From: CAYXGZ01 sp964464755
GTDB taxonomy: Bacteria > Planctomycetota > MHYJ01 > JACPRB01
Direction of reading: 5' to 3'
DNA: 11,468 bases
NCBI GenBank assembly: GCA_964464755.1
Contig: CAYXGZ010000081.1
Location: forward strand, 1-11,468
Position numbers and translations under genes: made by a program
Part shown: in pieces, positions 1-6,042 of the stretch
Layout of the letters: each line of letters begins with the position of its first letter
Position numbering within the stretch: position 1 is the stretch's first letter
Notes under the pieces: model-generated
Database searches by the model: none
Told to the model about the DNA's origin: nothing
Seen by the model: only the letters and a program-made list of their open reading frames with translations

Positions 1-510
1 GTCTACGCCTTCAGCTTCGTCGACCAGAACAAGAAGGAGTCCAAGTACTGGCGCGACGTGGGCACGATCGACGCCTACTTCGCCGCCAACATGGACCTGA
101 TCTCGGTCACGCCCCAGCTCAACCTCTACGACCAGGACTGGGCCGTCCGCACGGCCCCGATGATCGCGCCGCCGCCGAAGTTCGTCTTCGCGCAGGAGTA
201 CCCGGGCGGCCGCCTCGGCGTGGGCCTCGACTCCCTCGTCTCGCCGGGCTGCATCATCTCGGGCGGGCGCGTGCAGAACTCGATCCTCTCGCCCAACGTC
301 CGCGTGAACAGCTACTCCCTCGTCCAGGACTCGATCCTCTTCGAGAACGTCCGCGTCGGCCGGCATGCCCGGATCCGGCGCGCGATCATCGACAAGGACG
401 TCGAGATCCCCGAGGGCATGCAGATCGGCCACAACCCGGACGAGGACCGCAAGCGCTTCCTCGTGACGGAGAGCGGGATCACGGTGATCTCGAAACGGAC
501 GGTCATCTGA
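1..510 (+). CDS. glgC: Glucose-1-phosphate adenylyltransferase (ADP-glucose pyrophosphorylase), C-terminal part
   Basis: The 5' end is cut by the window edge; 169 codons and the stop remain, read in frame from base 1. The enzyme makes ADP-glucose from ATP and glucose-1-phosphate in the cytoplasm, the committed step of bacterial glycogen synthesis. The remaining part starts near the end of the nucleotidyltransferase domain and includes the very typical stretch YWRDVGTIDAYFAANMDL (residues 16-33 of the fragment). It continues into the left-handed beta-helix domain, with hexapeptide-like repeats such as SGGRVQNSILSPNVRVNSYS and an IDKDVEIPEGMQIG end as in GlgC proteins. The C terminus looks complete. 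The next gene begins one base after the stop, so the two may be co-transcribed. A sugar-1-phosphate nucleotidyltransferase of another specificity is unlikely given these motifs. Confidence 0.95.
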   Translation, partial: VYAFSFVDQNKKESKYWRDVGTIDAYFAANMDLISVTPQLNLYDQDWAVRTAPMIAPPPKFVFAQEYPGGRLGVGLDSLVSPGCIISGGRVQNSILSPNVRVNSYSLVQDSILFENVRVGRHARIRRAIIDKDVEIPEGMQIGHNPDEDRKRFLVTESGITVISKRTVI

Positions 511-511
511 C

Positions 512-1288
512 GTGACCGTCCTGACCTGCCCGGCCTGCTCGGCCCGCGTCGAGGTGCCCGACGGATCCCGCGGGGCCCGCGTCTTCTGCACCTCCTGCGG
601 GGGGGAGATCGCCGACGGGGCGGAGTCCGCGATCCCGACGATGAAGGTCGACGTGTCGGAGCCGGAGCCGACGTTGACCCCGATGCCCGTGGCCGACGAC
701 CGCCGTCCCTGCCCGTCGTGCGGCACGAAGGTCCGGCCCGACGCGCGGATCTGCTTCTCGTGCAAGGCCGAGCTCGTCTCGCCGACCGCGCCCGCCCCGG
801 CGCTCGCGGTCCCGCCCGAGGTCCGGCAGCGCAGCCAGGCCGGGATGTGGATCGTCATCGCCGTCGCCGGCTCCCTGCTCTTCCTCTGCGGCATCGGGTT
901 CCTCGGGCTCCTCCTCTTCGGCCAGGGCCTCAAGCAGGCGGGCCAGCTCGCGGAGTGCCGCACCCAGCTGCACGTCCTCGCCTCGCGGCTCGAGGAGGCC
1001 GTGAAGCGGGAGGGCCGCCCCGCGGGCGCCGCGCTGCGCGGCGAGGCCTTCCTGAAGGCCGCGTCGGGCGACGCCGAGTTCTCCTGCCCGGGGCACGCGG
1101 GCAAGGGGACCGGCTACCGCGGGCCCGCCCGGCCCTGGTCCGCCCTGGCCCCCAGCGACGTCGTCTGCTGCTGCGACTCCGGCAACCACGGCGACGCGCT
1201 GCTCGTCCTCACGCGCGACTTCAAGGTCCGCGAGATCGCCCGCTCCAGCCCCGAGTTCGCCCAGGTGCTCGCCGGGACCTCGAAGTAG
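512..1288 (+). CDS. Zinc-ribbon protein with one membrane segment and a Cys/Gly-rich C-terminal domain, function unknown
   Basis: I do not recognise a named gene. The 258-residue protein has an N-terminal CPAC...CTSC zinc ribbon (Cys6, 9, 26, 29), similar to the short zinc-finger motifs that head many predicted membrane regulators. A second ribbon, CPSC...CFSC (Cys66, 69, 80, 83), and a Pro/Ala linker follow. One strong hydrophobic helix lies at about residues 111-137, rich in Gly and Leu. The C-terminal 120 residues, probably outside the membrane, resemble pilin-like or periplasmic domains of planctomycete-type proteins: a helix LAECRTQLHVLASRLEEAVKR, then FSCPGH, VVCCCDSGNHGDALLVLTRD. The GTG start lies one base after the glgC stop and keeps the first zinc ribbon complete; no clear ribosome binding site is seen, so coupling to glgC is likely. 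The cytoplasmic zinc ribbons plus external domain suggest a sensor or anchor role, but this is only inference. Confidence 0.8.
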   Translation: MTVLTCPACSARVEVPDGSRGARVFCTSCGGEIADGAESAIPTMKVDVSEPEPTLTPMPVADDRRPCPSCGTKVRPDARICFSCKAELVSPTAPAPALAVPPEVRQRSQAGMWIVIAVAGSLLFLCGIGFLGLLLFGQGLKQAGQLAECRTQLHVLASRLEEAVKREGRPAGAALRGEAFLKAASGDAEFSCPGHAGKGTGYRGPARPWSALAPSDVVCCCDSGNHGDALLVLTRDFKVREIARSSPEFAQVLAGTSK

Positions 1289-1317
1289 TTGACCCCCGCG
1301 GGACCGGACGATTAACT
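1289..1317 (+). promoter_or_regulatory. Putative sigma70-type promoter of lpdA
   Basis: A TTGACC box (1289-1294) directly follows the stop codon of the upstream gene. Seventeen bases later comes the AT-rich TTAACT (1312-1317), an AT island in otherwise very GC-rich DNA. The -35 match is good and the -10 match is only partial (3 of 6). Transcription would start near 1324, leaving a leader of about 22 bases that holds the ribosome binding site. A CCCGCGGG palindrome (1295-1302) lies in the spacer. Confidence 0.45.
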
Positions 1318-1333
1318 GGGGCGCCAGCAACCC

Positions 1334-1340
1334 GAGAGGA
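1334..1340 (+). promoter_or_regulatory. Ribosome binding site of lpdA
   Basis: GAGAGGA lies five bases before the ATG at 1346 and fixes this start, which is also the first codon of the usual dihydrolipoamide dehydrogenase N terminus. Confidence 0.7.
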
Positions 1341-1345
1341 ACTCC

Positions 1346-2752
1346 ATGGCTGAGAAGACCGCCGGTCCCTACGACGTCGTCATCATCGGCAGCGGCCCCG
1401 GCGGCTACGTCGCCGCGATCCGCGCGGGCCAGCTCGGCCTCAAGACGGCCCTCGTCGAGAAGGACGACAAGTTCGGCGGCACCTGCCTCTGGCGCGGCTG
1501 CATCCCCACCAAGGCCCTCCTGCACGACGCCTGGCTCCTCGAGCAGTTCAAGCACGCCGACAAGCACGGCATCTTCGCCGACAACGTCCGCATCGACTTC
1601 CCGAAGGCCATGGAGCGGAAGGACATCCTGCTCAAGAAGCTCGGGATCGGCGTCGCGGGCCTCCTGAAGAAGAACAAGGTCGACACGATCCAGGGCCTGG
1701 GCCGGATCCGCAAGCCCGGCGTCGTCGAGGTGACCGCGGCCGACAAGTCCGTGACCGCCGTGACCACGAAGAACATCGTGATCGCCACCGGCAGCGAGGC
1801 CCGCGCGCTGCCGGGCCTGGAGCCCGACGGCAAGGGCGTCATCACGAACGTCGAGGCGCTGACGCTGGCGAAGATTCCGAAGTCGATGGTCGTCGTCGGC
1901 GCGGGCGCCGTCGGCATGGAGTTCGCCTCGATCTACCACGCGTTCGGCACGCAGGTGACCGTCGTCGAGCTGCTGCCCCAGGTGCTGCCCCTCGAGGACG
2001 AGGAACTCGCCAAGGCGCTCCAGAAGCTCTGCGAGAAGCGCGGGATCAAGATCCACACGGGGACGAAGACGGAGTCCGTGAAGGCGGTGAAGGGCGGCGT
2101 CGAGGTGAAGCTCGCCGGGGGCTCGACGGAGAAGCTCGTCGTCGAGAAGGTCCTCGTGGCCGTCGGCCGCAAGCCGAACACCGACAAGATCGGCCTCGAG
2201 AACACGAACATCAAGGCCGAGAAGGGCTTCATCCCCGTCGACAAGTTCATGCGGACCAGCGAGCCCGGCGTCTGGGCGATCGGCGACGTCGTGCCCACCC
2301 CCCAGCTCGCCCACGTGGCCAGCGCGGAGGGCATCCTCGCCGTCGAGACGATCAAGGGCCTCGAGACGCACCCGATCAACTACGAACGCAACCCCGGCGT
2401 CACGTACTGCGACCCGCAGGTCGGCTCGGTCGGCCTGACGGAGAAGAAGGCGAAGGAGCGGGGCCACGACGTCAAGGTCGGCCGCTTCCCGTTCATGGCG
2501 CTCGGCAAGGCGAAGATCGAGGGCGAGGAGGACGGCTTCGTGAAGATCGTCGCCGACGCGAAGTACGGCGAGATCCTCGGCGTGCACATCCTCCACGCGA
2601 AGGCGGGCGACCTGATCCCCGAGGCCGTCGCGATCCTCCAGGGCGAGATGCCCGTGGAGACGCTGCTGCACACGATCCACCCGCACCCGACGCTGTCCGA
2701 GGGGATCGCCGAGGCGGCGCACGGGATCTACGGCGCGCCGATCCACGTGTAA
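1346..2752 (+). CDS. lpdA: Dihydrolipoamide dehydrogenase (E3)
   Basis: This flavoprotein (468 residues, normal for the family) reoxidises the dihydrolipoyl arm of E2 using FAD and NAD+, the last step of 2-oxo acid dehydrogenase complexes and of the glycine cleavage system. Visible motifs in order: FAD-binding GSGPGG (residues 15-20), the redox disulfide in GGTCLWRGCIPTKALL (Cys47 and Cys52), ATGSE (147-151), the NAD-binding GAGAVG (185-190), the second FAD motif in VWAIGDVV, and the catalytic HPTLSE near the C terminus (His447, Glu452). There is no N-terminal lipoyl domain. The gene has its own ribosome binding site and likely promoter. The E1, E2, lipA and lipB genes lie 1.6-6.5 kb downstream, so it is very probably the E3 of that complex, perhaps shared with others. 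Confidence 0.97.
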   Translation: MAEKTAGPYDVVIIGSGPGGYVAAIRAGQLGLKTALVEKDDKFGGTCLWRGCIPTKALLHDAWLLEQFKHADKHGIFADNVRIDFPKAMERKDILLKKLGIGVAGLLKKNKVDTIQGLGRIRKPGVVEVTAADKSVTAVTTKNIVIATGSEARALPGLEPDGKGVITNVEALTLAKIPKSMVVVGAGAVGMEFASIYHAFGTQVTVVELLPQVLPLEDEELAKALQKLCEKRGIKIHTGTKTESVKAVKGGVEVKLAGGSTEKLVVEKVLVAVGRKPNTDKIGLENTNIKAEKGFIPVDKFMRTSEPGVWAIGDVVPTPQLAHVASAEGILAVETIKGLETHPINYERNPGVTYCDPQVGSVGLTEKKAKERGHDVKVGRFPFMALGKAKIEGEEDGFVKIVADAKYGEILGVHILHAKAGDLIPEAVAILQGEMPVETLLHTIHPHPTLSEGIAEAAHGIYGAPIHV

Positions 2753-2784
2753 CGGGGGAGGGGCCGGCTCGTCAGATCCTTACC

Positions 2785-3393
2785 ATGAGCATGAACTGCC
2801 CCTCCTGCAACGATCCGGCCCCCGAGGGCGCCCGCGTCTGCCGTTCCTGCGGCACACCGATCTCGAAGCGCTGCCTCTACTGCGCCGAGAACATCCCCGC
2901 CGCCGCGCTGCGCTGCCCGGTCTGCGCGAGCGACCTGGGCGCCGCCTCCGCGCCCGCGGCCAAGGCCCCGCCGCCGCCCGCGCCCGCCGCCCCGGCGCCC
3001 CGGGCGGCCCCGTCGTACCCGGTCGGCGAGAACCGCCACCTGGTGCTCGTGCTGCTCCTCACGCTCGTGACCTGCGGCATCTACGGCCTGGTCACGATGT
3101 GGAAGATCGGCGACGAGCTGAACCGGCACCGCGGGAGCAACGACCTCAACCCGACGCTCGACATCGTTCTCGGCATCCTGACCTGCGGCCTCTGGTTCAT
3201 CTACGCCCGCTACCGCTACGCGGAGGCCCTCCGCGACGCCTCCGCGGCGGAGGCGCTGCCCCGGCAGGACGTCACGACGATCTGCCTCGTGGTGGACGTC
3301 TGCGCGGTGTTCTTCGGCGGCCTGCTCAGCCTCGTGTCGCTGCTCATCCTGCAGAACGCGGTCAACGAGCACTGGGAACGCCACGGCGCGTGA
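2785..3393 (+). CDS. Double zinc-ribbon membrane protein with DUF4234-like domain (first paralogue)
   Basis: Function unknown. The 202-residue protein has two cytoplasmic zinc ribbons, Cys5/8/19/22 and Cys30/33/44/47; the second (CLYCAENIPAAALRCPVCAS) is of the kind often annotated as a double zinc ribbon. An Ala/Pro linker (about 52-78) leads to a membrane domain of three predicted helices (about 85-105, 124-144 and 163-190). The segment LVTCGIYGLVTMWKIGDELN followed by a second TCGLWFIYARYRY unit matches the DUF4234 pattern of short membrane proteins. It ends with LQNAVNEHW, shared with the next gene. The ATG at 2785 has a second in-frame ATG two codons later. A purine-rich GGGGGAGGGG lies about 20 bases upstream, too far for an ideal ribosome binding site. 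It follows lpdA by 32 bases and overlaps the next gene by four bases. Confidence 0.85.
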   Translation: MSMNCPSCNDPAPEGARVCRSCGTPISKRCLYCAENIPAAALRCPVCASDLGAASAPAAKAPPPPAPAAPAPRAAPSYPVGENRHLVLVLLLTLVTCGIYGLVTMWKIGDELNRHRGSNDLNPTLDIVLGILTCGLWFIYARYRYAEALRDASAAEALPRQDVTTICLVVDVCAVFFGGLLSLVSLLILQNAVNEHWERHGA

Positions 3394-4028
3394 CCTCCCC
3401 CGCCTGCCCGTACTGCGCCGAGGAGATCCCCGCGGGGTCCCGGCGCTGCGGCTCGTGCGGGAAGGAGCTCGTCAAGACCTGCGACTTCTGCCTCGAGGAG
3501 ATCCCGGCCCTCGCCCGGACCTGCCGGTACTGCCGCAGCGACCTGCGCAGCCCGACCGGGGGCGATCCCCGCGAGCCGGGGCCCGAGGAGCGGCGCCGGG
3601 CCGCGACCCTGGGCGAGGAGCGCGGAGTCCTCGTCACCGTGCTGCTCGGCTTCATGACCTTCGGCATCCACACCCTCGTCACGCTGCACCACCAGATGCG
3701 CGAGATCGCGGCGCACCAGGGGAAGGGGCGGGGCCTCGACCCGAACCGCGACATCCTCCTGGCGACGCTGAGCTGGGTCTTCACGCTTGGCCTGGCGCCC
3801 GTGGGGGTGTATTACGTCCTGTACAAGTACCCGAAGGCCCTGCAGGAGACGTGCCTCGACGAGGAGGTCCCGTGCCGCGACGTCCTGACGCCCGCGCTGC
3901 TGCTGGCGCTGTCGGGCCTGTCGCTGCCGTGCATCGGGACCTTCCTGCCGCTCTGGTCCGTCTCCGCGGCGCTCGTGCAGAATGAGCTCAACCAGCACTG
4001 GATCGCCCACCGCGCCCTCCGGGCGTGA
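3390..4028 (+). CDS. Double zinc-ribbon membrane protein with DUF4234-like domain (second paralogue)
   Basis: This 212-residue protein has the same plan as its neighbour: zinc ribbons at Cys6/9/20/23 and Cys31/34/45/48, a charged linker (about 54-78), then about three membrane segments (80-99, 122-145, 166-196). FMTFGIHTLVTLHHQMREI corresponds to the first DUF4234 helix and loop of the paralogue, and VQNELNQHW matches the LQNAVNEHW end. The two thus look like an old tandem duplication. The GTG start at 3390 overlaps the previous stop as GTGA and places the first ribbon six residues from the start. An open frame continues far upstream, but that part lies within the coding sequence of the first paralogue and is not protein-like. 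Translation is probably coupled to the upstream gene. The role is unknown; a membrane regulator or scaffold is a guess. Confidence 0.83.
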   Translation: MTSPACPYCAEEIPAGSRRCGSCGKELVKTCDFCLEEIPALARTCRYCRSDLRSPTGGDPREPGPEERRRAATLGEERGVLVTVLLGFMTFGIHTLVTLHHQMREIAAHQGKGRGLDPNRDILLATLSWVFTLGLAPVGVYYVLYKYPKALQETCLDEEVPCRDVLTPALLLALSGLSLPCIGTFLPLWSVSAALVQNELNQHWIAHRALRA

Positions 4029-4407
4029 GACCTGGCGCCTCGTCCTCTTCGCGGCCCTCACGGCCGCGATCGGGGTGGCCGCGCTGTGGACGCCGTCCGA
4101 CCGGGGCCTGCCCTCCTGCCTCCTCAAGCTGCAGACCGGGATGTCCTGCCCGGGCTGCGGGATGACGCGGGCGGTCTGCGCGCTCGGGCACGGCGACGTC
4201 AGCGGCGCGCTGCGCTACCACGCGTTCGCCCCGCTGGTCGCCGCCGCGGCGCTCTACGCCTGGGGCGCGCTCGGCGTCGGCCTCGTCACCGGCCGGGCCT
4301 TCCTGCCCGCGCCCTCGGGCCGCCTCGCCGGGATCGGCGCCCTCGTCTTCACCGGCGCGTTCCTCGCGTACTGGCTCGTGCGCGTGGTCACCAAGACCGC
4401 CCCATGA
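3982..4407 (+). CDS. DUF2752 family small membrane protein
   Basis: This 141-residue protein has the DUF2752 signature: a membrane helix (about 19-36), then MSCPGCGMTRAVCALGHGD (residues 54-72) with the CPxCGMTRA core, then ALRYHAFAPLV leading into a second helix (82-103) and a third (112-134). The family is widespread in bacteria and has no agreed function; the Cys pair (Cys56, Cys59) next to the membrane could bind metal or undergo redox change, which is inference. The ATG at 3982 gives a 47-base overlap with the preceding gene; the only later in-frame start-like codon before the motif is a GTG at 4075, inside the first helix. The GTG overlapping the upstream stop is out of frame. The stop overlaps the lipB start (ATGA), tying the gene to the lipoylation block. 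Confidence 0.8.
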   Translation: MSSTSTGSPTAPSGRETWRLVLFAALTAAIGVAALWTPSDRGLPSCLLKLQTGMSCPGCGMTRAVCALGHGDVSGALRYHAFAPLVAAAALYAWGALGVGLVTGRAFLPAPSGRLAGIGALVFTGAFLAYWLVRVVTKTAP

Positions 4408-5069
4408 GCCCGCCCTGCGACCTGCTCCTCCCCGGCCGGCTCCGCTACGCCGACGGCGTCGCCCTGCAGAAGGACCTGGTCCGCCGGCGCGCGGCGGGGG
4501 AGATCCCCGACACGCTCGTCCTCCTCGAGCACGAGTCCGTCGTCACGTTGGGCAAGCTCTCGAAGCGCGAGCACGTCCTGGCGGACGACACCCGGCTCGC
4601 GGCCGAGGGCGTCGAGCTGCACGAGAGCGAGCGCGGGGGCGACGTCACCTGGCACGGCCCCGGGCAGCTCGTCGGGTACCCGATCGTCGACCTCTCGGCG
4701 CTGAAGCGCGACGTGAAGTGGTACGTCGAGCGCCTCGAGGAGGTCATGATCCGCGTCGCGGCGCGGCACGGCATCGTCGCGGGGCGGGCCGAGGGCATGA
4801 CCGGCGCGTGGGTCGGGGACCGGAAGCTCGGGGCGATCGGCGTGCGCGTCGAGCGCTGGATCACCTCGCACGGTTTCGCGCTGAACGTCTCGCCGGACCT
4901 CTCGGCCTTCGGCCTGATCATCCCTTGCGGGCTCCGGGGGAGGGGGGTAACATCCATCGCCGCCCTCCTGGAGCGGCCGGTTGGAATGGAGGGGATCTTC
5001 CGCGATGTCGCCGAGGAATTCGGCCTCGTCTTCGACCGCCAAGTCCGCCCCGTCGCCGGCCGGGCGTGA
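4404..5069 (+). CDS. lipB: Octanoyl-[acyl carrier protein]:protein N-octanoyltransferase
   Basis: LipB transfers octanoate from octanoyl-ACP to the lipoyl-domain lysine of E2 proteins through a thioester on an active-site cysteine, the first step of de novo lipoylation. The 221-residue protein shows the family motifs: LLEHESVVTLGK, the RGGDVTWHGPGQLVGYPIVD signature, GAWVGDRKLGAIGVR with the catalytic lysine, HGFALNVSPDL, and IIPCG with the catalytic cysteine (codon 4926-4928). The length is normal. The start ATG overlaps the upstream stop (ATGA) and no separate ribosome binding site is visible. The last 65 bases also encode the N terminus of E1 alpha. Codons around 4923-4955 (cct, agg, gta, aca) are unusual for this genome, which fits an embedded promoter. 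LipA lies at the end of the same gene block. Confidence 0.96.
   Translation: MSPPCDLLLPGRLRYADGVALQKDLVRRRAAGEIPDTLVLLEHESVVTLGKLSKREHVLADDTRLAAEGVELHESERGGDVTWHGPGQLVGYPIVDLSALKRDVKWYVERLEEVMIRVAARHGIVAGRAEGMTGAWVGDRKLGAIGVRVERWITSHGFALNVSPDLSAFGLIIPCGLRGRGVTSIAALLERPVGMEGIFRDVAEEFGLVFDRQVRPVAGRA
4925..4953 (+). promoter_or_regulatory. Putative promoter inside lipB for the E1-E2-lipA genes
   Basis: TTGCGG (4925-4930), a 17-base spacer and TAACAT (4948-4953) form a sigma70-like pair within the lipB coding sequence. The A/T bases needed come from rare codons (cct, gta, aca). Transcription would start near 4960, giving a leader of about 45 bases before the E1 alpha start at 5005. Confidence 0.5.
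4988..4994 (+). promoter_or_regulatory. Ribosome binding site of E1 alpha, inside lipB
   Basis: GGAGGGG is a strong anti-16S match with a 10-base spacer to the ATG at 5005. It decides between this ATG, an upstream in-frame TTG at 4981 and any later start. It lies fully inside the lipB coding sequence. Confidence 0.7.
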
Positions 5070-6042
5070 GCTGCTCCGCACGGCCTACCGCTGGCTGCGC
5101 CTGACCCGCGAGGTCGAGGACCGCGCCGCCGTCCTGTACAAGCAGGGCCGCATCCACGGCGGCAATTTCTCCAGCAGGGGCCAGGAGGCCATCTCCGTCG
5201 GCACCGCGCTCGCCCTCGAGCCCGGCGACAAGATCGCCCCGATGATCCGCAACCTCGGGGCGGTGCTCGTGCGCGGCCACACGCCGTTCGAGGTCCTCTC
5301 GAGCTACCTCGCGAAGGCCACGAGCCCCAACCGCGGCAAGGACAACTCGACCCACTTCGGCAGCGTCGAGAAGACCGGCGTCGTCGCCTGCATCAGCCAC
5401 CTCGGGACCCTCGTCCCCGTCATGACGGGGATGGCGCTCGCGGGGAAGCTGCGCGGCCAGGACCTCGTCGCGCTCACCTACGTCGGCGACGGGACGACGT
5501 CCACCGGCGAGTTCCACGAGGGCCTCAACTTCGCCGCCGTGCACCGGGCGCCGCTCGTGCTCGTCATCGAGAACAACGGCTGGGCCTACTCCACGCCCGT
5601 CGAGCGGCAGACGCCCGTCAAGGACCTGGCCGTGAAGGCGGCCGCGTACGGGATCCCCTACGCGATCGGCGACGGCAACGACGTCGCCGAGGTGTACGCG
5701 CTCGCGAAGCGCTTCGTCGACGAGGCCCGGGCGGGCGGCGGGCCGCGGGTCCTCGAGTTCAAGACGATGCGCATGCGCGGCCACGCCCAGCACGACCCGG
5801 CGGACTACGTGCCCCCGGCCCTGCTCAAGGAGTGGGCGAAGAAGGACCCGATCGAGCGCTGCGAGAAGGCGCTCGGGCTGACGAAGAAGGAGATCGACGC
5901 CGAGACGAAGCGGGTCCGGGCGGAGGTCGCGGAGGCCGAGAAGCGGGCGATCGAGGCCCCGTACCCCGACGGCGCGGAGGCCTTCCGGGGCGTGTACGCC
6001 GACGACTCGATCACCGCGTTCACCAAGTGGTGGAACGGCTGA
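5005..6042 (+). CDS. 2-oxo acid dehydrogenase E1 component, alpha subunit (thiamine diphosphate dependent)
   Basis: With the beta subunit this enzyme decarboxylates a 2-oxo acid and acylates the lipoyl arm of E2. The 345-residue protein contains the thiamine diphosphate motif from GDG (161-163) to NN (190-191), with 30 residues from the first Gly to the first Asn; the motif's middle reads GEFHEGLNFAAVH. The regulatory/active-site loop RMRGHAQHDPADY lies at 256-268. HFGS (117-120), in the region where the family pattern is usually HxxS/G, and SRGQEAISVG (57-66) also fit the E1 alpha family. The first 20 or so residues are Ser/Ala rich and look unstructured; they come from the region that also encodes the LipB end. 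Pyruvate, branched-chain 2-oxo acids or acetoin are all possible substrates. The stop overlaps the E1 beta start (TGATG), so the subunits are likely made in equal amounts. Confidence 0.93.
   Translation: MSPRNSASSSTAKSAPSPAGRELLRTAYRWLRLTREVEDRAAVLYKQGRIHGGNFSSRGQEAISVGTALALEPGDKIAPMIRNLGAVLVRGHTPFEVLSSYLAKATSPNRGKDNSTHFGSVEKTGVVACISHLGTLVPVMTGMALAGKLRGQDLVALTYVGDGTTSTGEFHEGLNFAAVHRAPLVLVIENNGWAYSTPVERQTPVKDLAVKAAAYGIPYAIGDGNDVAEVYALAKRFVDEARAGGGPRVLEFKTMRMRGHAQHDPADYVPPALLKEWAKKDPIERCEKALGLTKKEIDAETKRVRAEVAEAEKRAIEAPYPDGAEAFRGVYADDSITAFTKWWNG

Noticed and set aside
1295..1302. CCCGCGGG palindrome in the lpdA promoter spacer as an operator
   Set aside because: Short GC palindromes are frequent by chance in such GC-rich DNA and there is no second arm or repeat.
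503..2746. A 747-codon open frame on the minus strand across the zinc-ribbon gene and lpdA, and similar long minus-strand frames elsewhere
   Set aside because: They are rich in Arg, Asp, Leu, Ala and Gly with no motifs, and lie opposite genes with clear family motifs. Very high GC removes stop codons and makes such frames common.
2753..2784. Promoter or terminator between lpdA and the first DUF4234 gene
   Set aside because: No -35/-10 pair with proper spacing and no hairpin beyond the short GCCGGC palindrome; read-through from lpdA is likely.
4025..4028. GTGA overlap as start of the DUF2752 gene
   Set aside because: The GTG is out of frame with the CPGCGMTRA reading frame; the ATG at 3982 is the in-frame start ahead of the first helix.
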